The notes: generated by a model from the sequence alone, not told the origin. Counted from the first letter of the stretch, positions 7,597 through 16,925 are shown. The stretch is DNA of 64,000 nt from Burkholderia sp. BCC1644 (GCF_902833225.1 NZ_CADFEI010000028.1:16791-80790), one strand, 5' to 3'. Translations and numbers: made by a program.

Positions 7597-8547
7597 TTAG
7601 CGGTAGGCGACGCCCGGCATCACGCAGAGCATCTCGAACGCGAGGTTCGCGCCCGTGAGCGCGGTGGTGCCGGCCGGATCGTACGGCGGCGACACTTCGA
7701 CGAGGTCCGCACCGACGATGTTCAGGCCCTTCATCCCGCGGATGATTTCCAGGCCCTGCTGCACGGTGAGGCCGCCGATTTCCGGCGTGCCGGTGCCGGG
7801 CGCGAACGACGGGTCGAGGCCGTCGATGTCGAAGCTCAGGTAGACCGGCGTGTCGCCGACGCGTTCGCGCACCTGCGCCATCAGCGGCACGAGCGACTTG
7901 TTCCAGCATTCCTCGGCCTGCACGACGGTGAAGCCCTGCTGGCGGCACCAGTCGAAATCGTCCGCGTGGTAGCCGGTGCCGCGCAGGCCGATCTGCGTGA
8001 CCTTGTCGCATTGCAGCAGCCCGTCTTCCACCGCGCGGCGGAACGGCGTGCCGTGCGCGATCTTCTCGCCGAACATCGTGTCGTTCACGTCCGCATGCGC
8101 GTCGATGTGGACGACGGCGACCTTGCCGTACTTCTTGTGCAGCGCGCGCAGGATCGGCCACGCGATCGTGTGATCGCCGCCGAGCGTGATCGGCCGGCAG
8201 CCGTTCGCGACGATCTCGTCGTACGCCTCTTCGATGCGGCGCACCGAGTCCTTCAGGTCGTACGGGTTGGTCGCGACGTCGCCGATGTCGGCCACCTGCA
8301 GCGAATCGAAGGGTGCTGCGCGCGTGGCCATGTTGTACGGGCGCAGCAGCACGGATTCGGTACGGATCTGGCGCGGGCCGAAGCGCGAGCCCGAGCGGTT
8401 CGAGGTGCCGAGGTCGAGCGGCACGCCGACGAAGCACACGTCGAGGCCGTCGGTCGTCGCGGCCTGCGGCAGCCGCATCATCGTGGCGATGCCGCCAAAG
8501 CGCGGCATTTCGTTGCCGCCCATCGGTTGATTGAGTTCGCGGGGCAT
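7597..8547 (-). CDS. Ureohydrolase (agmatinase/guanidinobutyrase family)
   Basis: 316 residues from ATG 8547, preceded by AGGAGA; the frame is open upstream. Arginase/agmatinase family: a dinuclear Mn2+ enzyme that splits a guanidino group into urea and amine. Metal ligands are visible in GGDHTIAW, DAHADV and DIDGLDPSFAPGTGTPE. The length and GTGTPE loop fit agmatinase, guanidinobutyrase or guanidinopropionase; motif reading does not separate these. The downstream aldehyde dehydrogenase and clustered amine oxidase favour arginine/agmatine-derived guanidino acids. This is the upstream gene of a two-gene minus-strand operon. Confidence 0.92.
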   Translation of the reverse strand: MPRELNQPMGGNEMPRFGGIATMMRLPQAATTDGLDVCFVGVPLDLGTSNRSGSRFGPRQIRTESVLLRPYNMATRAAPFDSLQVADIGDVATNPYDLKDSVRRIEEAYDEIVANGCRPITLGGDHTIAWPILRALHKKYGKVAVVHIDAHADVNDTMFGEKIAHGTPFRRAVEDGLLQCDKVTQIGLRGTGYHADDFDWCRQQGFTVVQAEECWNKSLVPLMAQVRERVGDTPVYLSFDIDGLDPSFAPGTGTPEIGGLTVQQGLEIIRGMKGLNIVGADLVEVSPPYDPAGTTALTGANLAFEMLCVMPGVAYR

Positions 8548-8710
8548 GGGGCCGTCTCCTTTTTCTGAGGTAAAGCGATCGGCCGATGGTAGAGGAGAAC
8601 GCCCGCGCGAAGATTTTGAAGTCGCAACGTTTACATCGACGGGTCTCGATGCGAGTGGCGCCGCCGCATCGACGCCGTGCAACCGGAGCCGGCCGCGCCG
8701 CCGGGGTGGC

Positions 8711-9595
8711 TCAACCCGCGATGGCCGGCGGCGTGGTGCCGTCGTGCGATCCGGCGGAAGGGAATGCGGTGGTTGCCGAACCCCACGCGGCGAGTTCGCG
8801 TTTGGTCCGCACGCCGAGCTTCGCGAACGCGCGCTTCACGTACGACTCGGCCGACGCGACGCGCACGCCGAGAATCTCGGCGGTTTCGGGCACGGTCTTG
8901 CCGGAGATCAGGTGCTTGCAGGTTTCGTATTCGCGTTTCGACAGTTTCACGCCGTCGGCCGCGATGCGCGCGTCGAACTGCGCGAGCGGATGGACTTCCG
9001 GTGTCGGATGCGCGACGCGCCGCACGGCGGTCGTCGACGCGTGCAGTTCGAGCAGCGGGAACAGCACGTCGCTGATGCTGCGGAAGCGGTTCATCTCGGC
9101 GAGCGTGAACGGCGGCCGGTCGCGGCCGCGCTCCAGCGCGATCGAGTGCTGCGAATAGCGCGTGCCGCGCGCGAGCACGCATTCGTGCCCGATCTGCACG
9201 TCGTCGAAGATCCGCTGGCGGAATTCGCCGGGCGGGATCGCCGCGATGTCGCGCACGACGAGCATCGTGCCCGTCTTGCCGCGCAGCCCCGCGAACAGCG
9301 GGTCGCTGTCGAGAAAGCGCTCGTAGTAGAGCGTCATCACGTCGGAGATTTCGTTGGATTCGGTGCCGATGCCGCTGCTGCCGATCCATTCGCATCGGTA
9401 GCCGGTGGGCATCGAGCCGTCGACGCGCGAGCGTTCGACATGCGCGACGTCGAGCGGTACCACTTCGTTGAGCAGTTGCGTGAGGCGCGGCACGAAGTGC
9501 GGCGTGCCGACCGTCTCGATCAGCTCGCCCAGCGCCTTGAACGACACGTTGAAGCGGTCGTTGTCGCGGTGGAAGGGGTTCACGTTGAGCAGCAT
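8711..9595 (-). CDS. LuxR-type transcriptional regulator (first of a paralogous pair)
   Basis: 294 residues from ATG 9595, preceded by GGGGA. The N-terminal ~200 residues form a sensory region (PFHRDNDRFNV, CEWIGSSGIG, LYYERFLDSDPLF). The C-terminus is a LuxR/GerE helix-turn-helix with LSKREYETCKHLISGKTVPE and SAESYVKRAFAKLGVRTKREL. The protein is clearly paralogous to the one at 14031-14861, sharing the domain order and near-identical HTH. It is divergent from the cupin/oxidase operon, whose promoter carries the repeated CATACCGG box, so it is a likely activator of that operon. The ligand is unknown. Confidence 0.85.
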   Translation of the reverse strand: MLLNVNPFHRDNDRFNVSFKALGELIETVGTPHFVPRLTQLLNEVVPLDVAHVERSRVDGSMPTGYRCEWIGSSGIGTESNEISDVMTLYYERFLDSDPLFAGLRGKTGTMLVVRDIAAIPPGEFRQRIFDDVQIGHECVLARGTRYSQHSIALERGRDRPPFTLAEMNRFRSISDVLFPLLELHASTTAVRRVAHPTPEVHPLAQFDARIAADGVKLSKREYETCKHLISGKTVPETAEILGVRVASAESYVKRAFAKLGVRTKRELAAWGSATTAFPSAGSHDGTTPPAIAG

Positions 9596-9649
9596 GCGGT
9601 TCCCCGGTGAAAAGCGGGCGGATTGTAGCGTCGGCAACGAAAAACGTCA

Positions 9650-9755
9650 TTAGGGGGAAATACCGGCAGGTGTCCTTGCGACCTGCCTTGCCCTGGAAAA
9701 CACCGCTTGTCCCCCCCGGAGGGGGGCATACCGGGGCAGTGTAAATGAGTAACTT
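9650..9755 (+). promoter_or_regulatory. Promoter with two GGGGG-N-ATACCGG boxes
   Basis: Two copies precede the cupin gene: GGGGGAAATACCGG (9653-9666) and GGGGGGCATACCGG (9721-9734). The latter is the right half of a C-run/G-run near-palindrome starting at 9707. Exactly 15 nt after the second CCGG comes TAACTT (9750-9755), a possible -10. The same box and spacing occur at 15022-15059 and 16926-16973, each before another gene of the cluster. Confidence 0.6.
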
Positions 9756-9793
9756 TGTCTCTGCTTTTTTCAATCAAGAGACGAAAGATTCTG

Positions 9794-10138
9794 ATGACCA
9801 AACTGATCAAGGACATCCTGCCGCTGGGCGCAGGTATCGGCGAATTCACGAAGCTCGACTTCGGAATGGACGAAAGCGACTGGCGCGCGGCGGAAGGCAA
9901 GAGCGGCAACTACATCATCGGCTGGTGGGAAGGCAAGGTCGGCTCGGTGGAGTTTCCGGAAACGGCGGCCGACGAAGCGGTATGGCTCGTCGAGGGCCGG
10001 ATCGCGCTGACCGACGTCGAAGGCAACCGCAAGGAATTCACGCCGGGCCAGGGCTACCTGCTGCCGGCCGGCTTCGCGGGCCGCTGGGAGACGATCGAGG
10101 ACGCGAAGAAGTTCTACGTGCTGCTCGAGAAGTCGTGA
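9794..10138 (+). CDS. Small cupin-domain protein
   Basis: 114 residues. A single cupin barrel of the DUF861/EutQ-like sort: GWWEGKVGSVEFPE, AVWLVEGRIALTDVEGN, FTPGQGYLLPAGFAGRWE. Classical cupin metal histidines are missing, so it may bind a small molecule or act with the next enzyme rather than catalyse alone. The start at ATG 9794 gives MTKLIKDILP; an ATG at 9755 is possible. It is the first gene of a run with the FAD oxidase (86 nt downstream) and MFS transporter. Such cupins often accompany PuuB-type amine oxidases. Confidence 0.75.
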   Translation: MTKLIKDILPLGAGIGEFTKLDFGMDESDWRAAEGKSGNYIIGWWEGKVGSVEFPETAADEAVWLVEGRIALTDVEGNRKEFTPGQGYLLPAGFAGRWETIEDAKKFYVLLEKS

Positions 10139-10223
10139 TGTCCGAAGCCGCCGCCGTGGTGTCGTCGTCCGTGTGACGCGAGCCCGGCGGCGGTTTCGTT
10201 TTTCGCGTGTGATGGCTGGGATC

Positions 10224-11684
10224 ATGGAAATGGAAGTCAACGAAGCAAAACAGACCGCGCCGATGCAGGCGCACGCGCTGCGTGGCGCGCCGGTCGCGCT
10301 GGGCGTCGAGGCGGCGCTCGCGAATACGAAGCTGTTCCCGTACTGGCTCGACAACCCGGCCGCGCCGGCCACCGAGCCGGAACTCGTCGGTGACGTGAGC
10401 GCCGACCTGCTGATCGTCGGCGGCGGCTTCACGGGGCTGTGGTCGGCCGTGCAGGCGAAGGAACAGATGCCGCACCTGAACGTGGTGCTGATCGAGGCCG
10501 GCAAGGTGGCGCACGGCGCATCGGGCCGCGCGGGCGGGATCATCTCGACGTCGGTGATGCACGGGCTGCCGAACGCGGTACGCGTGTTCCCGAACGACAT
10601 CGCGCAGCTCGAGACGTTCGGCCATCACAACCTCGACGGCTTCGAGGAAACGCTGAAGCGCTACGACATCGACGCCGACATCGAGTGGAACGGCGAGATG
10701 ACGGTCGCGGTCGATCCCGAGCACATCGCGCACCTGAAGGGCGATTACGACCTGCATCGCGAATACGGCCACAACGTCGTGCTGCTGAATCGCGAGGAAA
10801 CGCTCGAACAACTGAATTCGCCGATGTTCGCCGGCGCGCTGTGGTCGCGCAACCGCAGCGGCATCGTGCATCCGGCCAAGCTCGCGTGGGGGCTGAAGCG
10901 CGCGGCGCTGTCGCTCGGCGTGAAGCTGTACGAGCACACGCCGCTCGTGACCGTGACCGACGAAGGCAGCACGGTGTTCGTGACGACGCCGAAGGGCAGC
11001 GTGCGCGCGCCGCGCGTCGTGTTCGGCAGCGGTACCGCGAAAGTCGGGATTCCCGACATCAACCGCCGCGTGATGCAGGTGCGCGACCACGTGCTCGCGA
11101 CCGAGCCGCTGACCGACGAGCAGCTCGCGCGGATCGGCTGGAAGAATCGCCAGGGCGTGTACGACACGCGCACGCAGCTCAACTATTTCCGGCTGACGAA
11201 GAACAACAACATCATCTTCGGCGGCCTCGTCAGCTATCACTTCGACGGCGATCCGGAGCCGCATCAGGACGGCCAGCGCGAGACCTACTACCGGCTCGCG
11301 GAAGCGTTCTACCGCACCTTCCCGCAACTGTGCGACGTGCGTTTCTCGCATGCGTGGGGCGGCCCGATCGACTATTGCTCGCGCGGTTCGGTATTCGCGA
11401 AGCGCTATCTCGGCGACAAGGCCGTGTTCGTCGCCGGCTATACGGGCTTCGGCGTCGCGGCGAGCCGGTTCGGCGCGTTCATGGGGCTGAACATCCTGTT
11501 CGACCGCGACAGCCCCGAGCGCAAGCTCGACATCGCGAACCAGAGCCCGAGCTACATTCCGCCGGAGCCGATGCGCTGGGTCGCCGCGAAGATCACGTTC
11601 CACGCATTCGACGGCGCGGACGCCGAAGGCGGCTGGAAGCGCGCGTGGATCAGCGGCCTCAAGGCGATGGGCTTCCCGATGTAA
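10224..11684 (+). CDS. FAD-dependent amine oxidoreductase, PuuB/DAO family
   Basis: About 486 residues from ATG 10224; nearby in-frame ATGs at 10212 and 10230 are also possible. A dinucleotide-binding motif LLIVGGGFTGLWSA begins near residue 48, followed by the ribose-binding acid in VVLIEAGKVAHGASGRAGGII. The DAO fold continues to a C-terminal FAD-contacting VAGYTGFGVAASRFGAF. This is the family of gamma-glutamylputrescine oxidase, which oxidatively deaminates a primary or secondary amine to an aldehyde. With the ALDH and ureohydrolase it outlines an amine to aldehyde to acid route. The exact substrate is not shown. Confidence 0.88.
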   Translation: MEMEVNEAKQTAPMQAHALRGAPVALGVEAALANTKLFPYWLDNPAAPATEPELVGDVSADLLIVGGGFTGLWSAVQAKEQMPHLNVVLIEAGKVAHGASGRAGGIISTSVMHGLPNAVRVFPNDIAQLETFGHHNLDGFEETLKRYDIDADIEWNGEMTVAVDPEHIAHLKGDYDLHREYGHNVVLLNREETLEQLNSPMFAGALWSRNRSGIVHPAKLAWGLKRAALSLGVKLYEHTPLVTVTDEGSTVFVTTPKGSVRAPRVVFGSGTAKVGIPDINRRVMQVRDHVLATEPLTDEQLARIGWKNRQGVYDTRTQLNYFRLTKNNNIIFGGLVSYHFDGDPEPHQDGQRETYYRLAEAFYRTFPQLCDVRFSHAWGGPIDYCSRGSVFAKRYLGDKAVFVAGYTGFGVAASRFGAFMGLNILFDRDSPERKLDIANQSPSYIPPEPMRWVAAKITFHAFDGADAEGGWKRAWISGLKAMGFPM

Positions 11685-11690
11685 GCGACA

Positions 11691-11713
11691 CGGCGGCCCG
11701 GGCCGGGCCGCCG
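11691..11713 (+). terminator. GC-rich intercistronic hairpin
   Basis: Perfect 10-bp stem (CGGCGGCCCG / CGGGCCGCCG) with a 3-nt loop directly after the oxidase stop. There is no U-run, so it is more likely an attenuating or mRNA-protecting hairpin than a full terminator before the MFS gene. Confidence 0.5.
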
Positions 11714-11771
11714 CCATACCAAACTCCCCCGAGGAGACGGTCCGCGCCGCGGACACGGAGAGAGACACCAG

Positions 11772-12962
11772 ATGAATGTAGTCAACCTGCAGGATGAAGC
11801 GCGACAGGAAAGCGCGCTGTTCGTCGTCGTGATGCTGCTGCTCGGCATCCTCGGGCCGACGGTCTTTCTCGGCCTGCCCGCGATCGTCGGGCAGGTCGAA
11901 CGCCATTGGGGCTTCGGCGAAGCGGCGCTCGGGCTGTCGAGTTTCGTCGAGGTGCTCGGCGAATCGACGGGCACGCTGCTCGTCGCGTTCGTGCTCGGCC
12001 GCCAGCCGGTGCGGTGGGTGCTCGCGGGTGCGGTGACGCTCGCGGCCGGCGCGAACCTCGGCACGCTCGCGACGCACGGGCTCGTCGCGTATTCCGCGTT
12101 GCAGTTCATCGCGGGCGTCGGCTCGGGCGGGCTGAACGGCATCGCGCTGCGCTACCTGTCGTATTCGCGCGCGCCGGAACGCAATCTCGGGATCATGCTG
12201 ATGGGGCAGGTGACGTGGAGCATGGTGCTGCTTGCCTACATTTTCCCGATGCTGAGCGGAACATGGGGCGCGCACGGCGTGTTCGGCTTCGTCGCATGCG
12301 TGCTCGGCGTGTTCGTGCTCGCGGCGCCGCTGTTTCGCCGCGGCGAGACGCTGGCCGTACCGACGCCGGCCGGCGTCGCCGGCAGCATCGACCGGAAGGG
12401 CGCGATGCTCGTGCTGTGCGCGCAGCTTGCGTTGTATGGCGGTGTCGGCGTCGTGTGGACCTTCCTCGAGAAGATCGGCACCGATGCGGGCCTGAGCGGC
12501 AAGTCGGTATCGCTCGTGCTCGGTATCGCGAACGTCGCGAGTCTCGTGATCTGCGCGGCGATGCCGAAACTCGGCGCCGGCAAGGGCCTGCGCCGCTGGA
12601 CGCTCGTGAACCTCGGCGGCTGCGCGGTCGCGGCCGTGCTGCTCGCGATGCCGGCCTCGGTCGCGACCTTCACGCTCGGCGCGATCGTGTTCATCGGCTG
12701 CTGGACGGGCGGCGCGCTGCTGATCTACGCGACGATTCCGCAGTACGACCTGATCGGCAAGTCGGCCGCGCTGTCGCCGGGTTGCGTCGCGCTCGGCTAT
12801 GGCGTCGGTTCGGTCGCGGGCGGCTCGCTGATCGAGAGCGCGGGCACGCAGTCGGCGCTGATCGCGGCGATCGTGCTGTGCGCGGTGGCGTTCCTTTGCT
12901 ACAGGCGGCTGCGGCCGGCCGTGTTCGGCATGGAACGCGCGTTCGCGGTGGCATCTGAATGA
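11772..12962 (+). CDS. MFS transporter
   Basis: 396 residues with about 12 hydrophobic helices, e.g. FVVVMLLLGILGPTVFLGLPA near the N-terminus and AALIAAIVLCAVAFLCYRRL-like segments at the end. It follows the oxidase gene by 87 nt and has a GGAGAGAG ribosome-binding region. Position suggests uptake or export of the amine substrate of the cluster; sequence alone does not reveal the substrate. Confidence 0.85.
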   Translation: MNVVNLQDEARQESALFVVVMLLLGILGPTVFLGLPAIVGQVERHWGFGEAALGLSSFVEVLGESTGTLLVAFVLGRQPVRWVLAGAVTLAAGANLGTLATHGLVAYSALQFIAGVGSGGLNGIALRYLSYSRAPERNLGIMLMGQVTWSMVLLAYIFPMLSGTWGAHGVFGFVACVLGVFVLAAPLFRRGETLAVPTPAGVAGSIDRKGAMLVLCAQLALYGGVGVVWTFLEKIGTDAGLSGKSVSLVLGIANVASLVICAAMPKLGAGKGLRRWTLVNLGGCAVAAVLLAMPASVATFTLGAIVFIGCWTGGALLIYATIPQYDLIGKSAALSPGCVALGYGVGSVAGGSLIESAGTQSALIAAIVLCAVAFLCYRRLRPAVFGMERAFAVASE

Positions 12963-13095
12963 CGGTTGCGACGCGCGCCGTTGCCGATGGCGGCGCGCGT
13001 CCGGTTCGGTTCATCGGCGCAGGCGGCCGGCGTGGCGCGCGATGCGCGTCGTGCGGGCCGGCCGGGCAACGCGCACACGCGCAGCGGCTTGAAGC

Positions 13096-14016
13096 ATGTT
13101 CTCGAATACTTCCGATCTCGATCTCCGGCTCATCCGGGTCTTTCTGGCCGTCGTCGACGCACGCGGCATCACGGCCGCCGAGGCGTCGCTCGGCGTGCGG
13201 CAGTCGACCATCAGCACGCAGCTGTCGGCGCTCGAAGCGCGCGTCGGCTTCAAGCTGTGCGATCGCGGGCGCGGCGGCTTTCGCCTGACGTCGAAGGGCG
13301 AACGCTTCGCGGCCACCGCACGCACGCTCGTCGCGGCAACGTCCGAATTCGTCGCGCGCGTGCGCGACATCGACCGCAAGCTGGTCGGCACGCTGTCGAT
13401 CGGGTTGATCGGCCAGGCGCCGCTCGTCGAGAACGCGCGCGTGGCCGACGCGATCGGTGCGTTCCGCAAGCGCGACCAGGCCGTGACGTTCTCGATGAAG
13501 GTCGCGTCGCCGCAGGAGCTTGAGGAAAGCCTCGTCAACAACCAGCTCGATCTCGCGATCGGCTATTTCTGGCATCGCGTGCCGGGCCTGCTCTACACGC
13601 CGCTCTTCACCGAGCAGCAGGTGATCTACTGCGGGCGCGGGCATCCGCTGTTCCATGCGTCGCGGCCCGTGACGGCCGACGACCTGCAGCTTCACGACTG
13701 GGTGTGGCGCACCTATCCGGTGCCGGAGGAGCAGTATCCGCTGCCGGAGCGGCGCGTGACCGCGAGCGCGGACAGCATCGAGGCCGCGACGATCCTGATC
13801 CTGTCGGGCGGTCATCTCGGCTACCTGCCCGCACATTACGCGGAGCCGTTCGAGCAGCGCGGGCTCGTGAAGGCCGTCGGCCGCACGACGTTCAGCTTCG
13901 ACGTGCCGCTGCATCTCGCGATGAAGCGCAGCACGAGCGACAAGCCGATCGTCGATGCATTCTGCGAGGACTTGCTGCGCGCCTTCAACATCAAGGCGGC
14001 CGCACTGGCCGCGTAA
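13096..14016 (+). CDS. LysR-family transcriptional regulator
   Basis: 306 residues. N-terminal LTTR helix-turn-helix: DLRLIRVFLAVVDARGITAAEASLGVRQSTISTQLSALEARVGFKLCDRG (key residues ITAAEASLGVRQSTIS). It is followed by a two-lobed effector domain with the usual TLSIGLIGQAPLVEN start. It lies 133 nt after the MFS gene and convergent with the second LuxR gene 14 nt away. It could control the MFS or the amidohydrolase; target and effector unknown. Confidence 0.9.
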   Translation: MFSNTSDLDLRLIRVFLAVVDARGITAAEASLGVRQSTISTQLSALEARVGFKLCDRGRGGFRLTSKGERFAATARTLVAATSEFVARVRDIDRKLVGTLSIGLIGQAPLVENARVADAIGAFRKRDQAVTFSMKVASPQELEESLVNNQLDLAIGYFWHRVPGLLYTPLFTEQQVIYCGRGHPLFHASRPVTADDLQLHDWVWRTYPVPEEQYPLPERRVTASADSIEAATILILSGGHLGYLPAHYAEPFEQRGLVKAVGRTTFSFDVPLHLAMKRSTSDKPIVDAFCEDLLRAFNIKAAALAA

Positions 14017-14030
14017 ATACGGGCGCGCGC

Positions 14031-14861
14031 TCAGCAGTCGACCAGCACCCAGTCGAACAGCTCGCGGCGCGTGCGCACGCCGAGCTTCGCGAACGCGCGC
14101 TTCACGTACGACTCGGCCGTCGACAGTTTCACGTCGAGCTGCTGCGCGGCCTCGGGCACCGAGCGCCCGCACAGCATCAGCCGGCAGATCTCGTGTTCGC
14201 GGCGCGACAACTGCACGTCCTGCCGCTCGAGGCGTGCGTCGAAGCTCGCCTGCGATTCGACATTCACCGACACCGCCGCCACGCGCCGCGCCGCGCAGGT
14301 GCGCGCATGCAGCTCGAACATCGGGAACAGCAGGTCGACCATCTGGCGGAAGTGGAACAGCTCGTCCGTCGTGAACGCGGCGCGCCCGACGGTGCGCGCG
14401 AGCCCGAGCGCGTACTGCAGGTGCGCGTTGCCGTGCACGAGCAGGCATTCCTGCCCGATGCCGGGTTCGTCGAAGATCCGCCGGCGGAACTCGCCTTGCG
14501 CGATGCCGTCGACATGGCGCTGCACGAGCAGCGTGCCGGCCTTGCCGCGCAGCGGCGCGACCAGCGGGTCGGCCTGGCAATAGTCCTGGTAGTAGACGTC
14601 CATCACGCGCAGCGTATCGGCCGCGAAGCGCAGGCTGCCGCTGCCGAGCCATTCGACCACGAAGCCCGACGTGCTGCCCGTGTCCGCGCGCCAGCGTTCG
14701 AGGTGCACGGCGTCGGCGTCGATGCTGTCGTTGACGAACTCCGTCACCGCGCCGACGAAATCCGGCGTGCCGACCGCGCGTAACGTCGCGCCGAGCGAAT
14801 CGGGGCGCACGCCGATCAGGTAGTGGCCGCGGGCGGCAGGGTCGGGCTGGAGAAGTCGCAT
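14031..14861 (-). CDS. LuxR-type transcriptional regulator (second of a paralogous pair)
   Basis: 276 residues from ATG 14861, which gives MRLLQPDPAARGHYLIG; the open frame upstream runs over the divergent promoter. Same architecture as the regulator at 8711-9595: sensory region with FVVEWLGSGSLRF and QDYCQADPLVAPLRGKAGTL, then a GerE HTH with LSRREHEICRLMLCGRSVPE and TAESYVKRAFAKLGVRTRREL. Divergent from the amidohydrolase, whose promoter has the CATACCGG box. The two regulators may read related signals or form heterodimers; this is inference. Confidence 0.87.
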   Translation of the reverse strand: MRLLQPDPAARGHYLIGVRPDSLGATLRAVGTPDFVGAVTEFVNDSIDADAVHLERWRADTGSTSGFVVEWLGSGSLRFAADTLRVMDVYYQDYCQADPLVAPLRGKAGTLLVQRHVDGIAQGEFRRRIFDEPGIGQECLLVHGNAHLQYALGLARTVGRAAFTTDELFHFRQMVDLLFPMFELHARTCAARRVAAVSVNVESQASFDARLERQDVQLSRREHEICRLMLCGRSVPEAAQQLDVKLSTAESYVKRAFAKLGVRTRRELFDWVLVDC

Positions 14862-15021
14862 GGTCGGGCCGGAGCGGTCAAGGGACAGCGCGACGTTACG
14901 CGAACGCCGTGCACGCGTCAGCCGGGAATTCACCGGATCCACCCCGCGGATTTCGCGCGTTGTCCCCAAAACGATGACAAGACCGTGCGCGCGGCCGCGG
15001 GAATTCGCCCAAGCCCCGGCG

Positions 15022-15059
15022 GCGGGGGGGCATACCGGCGCGAATCGTCTGCCTATAGT
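15022..15059 (+). promoter_or_regulatory. CATACCGG-box promoter of the amidohydrolase gene
   Basis: A G-run followed by CATACCGG (ends 15038), a 15-nt gap, then TATAGT (15054-15059) as -10. The box covers the position of a -35 element, as expected for an activator-dependent promoter. Matches the promoters at 9650-9755 and 16926-16973. Confidence 0.65.
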
Positions 15060-15099
15060 GAAAGCACTTCGAAAACCTGATGACCAGAAAGGACAGGCC

Positions 15100-16824
15100 A
15101 TGCAGATGCAACCGACGCCCGCCGCCACGACGCCGGCGGATTTCGTTCTGACCAACGCGAAGGTTTATACCGTCGATCCGCACAAGCCGTGGGCGCAGGC
15201 CGTCGCCGTGCGCGACGGCCGGATCGTGCACGTCGGCGACACGGCGGCCGTGCAGGCGTACGTCGGTGCGCAGACGAAGGTGGTCGACGCAGCAGGCCGG
15301 CTCGTGCTGCCGGGCTTCGTCGAATCGCACTGGCACTTCGAGACGACCGCGTTCGCGTTCCAGGCATTCGTGAACTACGAGGATCCGCAGAAGGTGCTTG
15401 GTGCGCTGCGCGCCTACGTCGAAGCGCATCCGGACGAGCCGGCGATCACCGGGATGGGCTGGGTGCAGGCGACGATTCCGCCGGCGATGTTGCGCAAGGA
15501 GACGCTCGACGCGATTTGCGCGGATCGTCCCGTGTGCCTGCTGTCGACCGATTTCCATTCGATGTGGGTGAACTCGAAGGCGCTGGAGATCGCCGGCATC
15601 GACGCGTCGACGCCGCCCGTTCAGGAAGGCGCGAGCTGGTTCGAGAAGGATGCGGTGACGGGCGAGCCGACCGGCCTGATCGTCGACGGCGCCGCGTATT
15701 CGCTGCTGATGCAGCGGATCAGCGCGGCCGGCCTGCTGCCGACCGGCATCGACCTGTACCTGAAATCGATTCCGCCCTGGCAGAAGAAGCTGTGCGCGGC
15801 AGGCGTGACGACCGTGTTCGACGCGGGCTTCTTCGATCCGAGCGGCGACCAGTCGCTGCTGTACGAGACGCTGCAGACGATGGAGCGCGCGGGCGACCTG
15901 AAGCTGCGGGTGGTCGGCAGCGTCGCGGTGATCGGCGAGATCGACGATCCGGTCGGCACGCTCGTCAAATACCGCGAGCAGTACGATTCGCCGCTCGTGA
16001 AGGCGCGCGCGCTGAAGCTGTTCCTCGACGGCACCGAGGCGAACCACACCGCCTACCTGCTCGAACCGTACGCGGACCGACCCGACACCTGCGGCGCGCC
16101 GACGATGCCGGCCGACACGTTCAACCGCTATCTGGTCGAAGCCGATCGCGCGAACGCGAACGTGATGGTCCATTGCGTCGGCGACGCGGCCGTGCGGATG
16201 GCGCTCGACGGCTTCGACGAGGTGAACCGCTCGAACCCGCCACGCGACCGCCGCCACGTGATCACGCACGCGTTCCTCACGCATCCGGACGACATCCCGC
16301 GCTTCCGCCGCGCGGGCGTGATGGCGAACACGCAGCTGCAGTGGGGCGTGGTCGACGCGTACACCGAGCAGCTGCGCGACCACTACGGCCACGAGCGCTG
16401 GAGCAACATGTACAAGTTCCGCACGTTCCTCGACGAAGGCGTGACGGTGTCGATCGGCATGGACGGCCTCGCATGCCAGTGCCGCTGCCAGCACAAGCCG
16501 CTCGAACACATCGAGTCGGGCCATACGCGCCAGCTCGCGGGCGAGCCCGATGCGCCGGTGTTCCCGGATATCGCCGAGCGCCTGAGCATTCCGCAGCTGA
16601 TCGCCGCGTATACGATCCACGGCGCGTACCAGCTCGGGATGGAGCACGAGGTCGGCTCGCTCACGCCCGGCAAGCGCGCGGATCTCGTCGTGCTCGAGAA
16701 CGACCTGTTCGAGGTCGGCCAGTACGACATCGGCCGTATCGACGTCGGGCTGACGATGATGGGCGGCCGTGTCACGCACGTGGGCGAGGAATTCGGCGTG
16801 CGCACGGGCGTGCAGGCATCCTGA
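15100..16824 (+). CDS. Amidohydrolase family protein (YtcJ-like)
   Basis: 574 residues from ATG 15100 with AGAAAGGA upstream. TIM-barrel metal hydrolase of the Amidohydro_3/YtcJ group: an N-terminal beta-sandwich strand (FVLTNAKVYTVD), the first metal pair HWH in VLPGFVESHWHFETT, later histidines in MVHCVGDAAV and HVITHAFLTHPDD, and the terminal Asp in SIGMDGLACQ. No signal peptide. YtcJ relatives cleave amides or formamides; here it may hydrolyse an N-acyl or guanidino derivative, but the substrate is unknown. An unusual CQCRCQHK cysteine patch follows the catalytic Asp region. Confidence 0.88.
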   Translation: MQMQPTPAATTPADFVLTNAKVYTVDPHKPWAQAVAVRDGRIVHVGDTAAVQAYVGAQTKVVDAAGRLVLPGFVESHWHFETTAFAFQAFVNYEDPQKVLGALRAYVEAHPDEPAITGMGWVQATIPPAMLRKETLDAICADRPVCLLSTDFHSMWVNSKALEIAGIDASTPPVQEGASWFEKDAVTGEPTGLIVDGAAYSLLMQRISAAGLLPTGIDLYLKSIPPWQKKLCAAGVTTVFDAGFFDPSGDQSLLYETLQTMERAGDLKLRVVGSVAVIGEIDDPVGTLVKYREQYDSPLVKARALKLFLDGTEANHTAYLLEPYADRPDTCGAPTMPADTFNRYLVEADRANANVMVHCVGDAAVRMALDGFDEVNRSNPPRDRRHVITHAFLTHPDDIPRFRRAGVMANTQLQWGVVDAYTEQLRDHYGHERWSNMYKFRTFLDEGVTVSIGMDGLACQCRCQHKPLEHIESGHTRQLAGEPDAPVFPDIAERLSIPQLIAAYTIHGAYQLGMEHEVGSLTPGKRADLVVLENDLFEVGQYDIGRIDVGLTMMGGRVTHVGEEFGVRTGVQAS

Positions 16825-16847
16825 GCGGTTTTGCGCCGGCGAAGCGG

Positions 16848-16874
16848 CACGGAAGCTTTCAAATCGCTTCCGTG
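16848..16874 (+). other. Intercistronic hairpin
   Basis: A perfect 9-bp stem, CACGGAAGC with GCTTCCGTG, around a 9-nt loop just after the amidohydrolase stop. No U-run follows. It may stabilise the upstream mRNA or weakly terminate it before the separate promoter at 16926-16973. Confidence 0.45.
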
Positions 16875-16925
16875 TCGTGCCGATCGGCGCATCCGTCCGG
16901 AACCGGATGCCCCGATTGTGCAGCG

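Noticed and set aside
4590..7658. Very long open frame on the plus strand over the ALDH gene
   Set aside because: It is the antisense shadow of the patatin/ALDH region in GC-rich DNA: Arg/Ala/His-rich, no domain, and it crosses a strong terminator.
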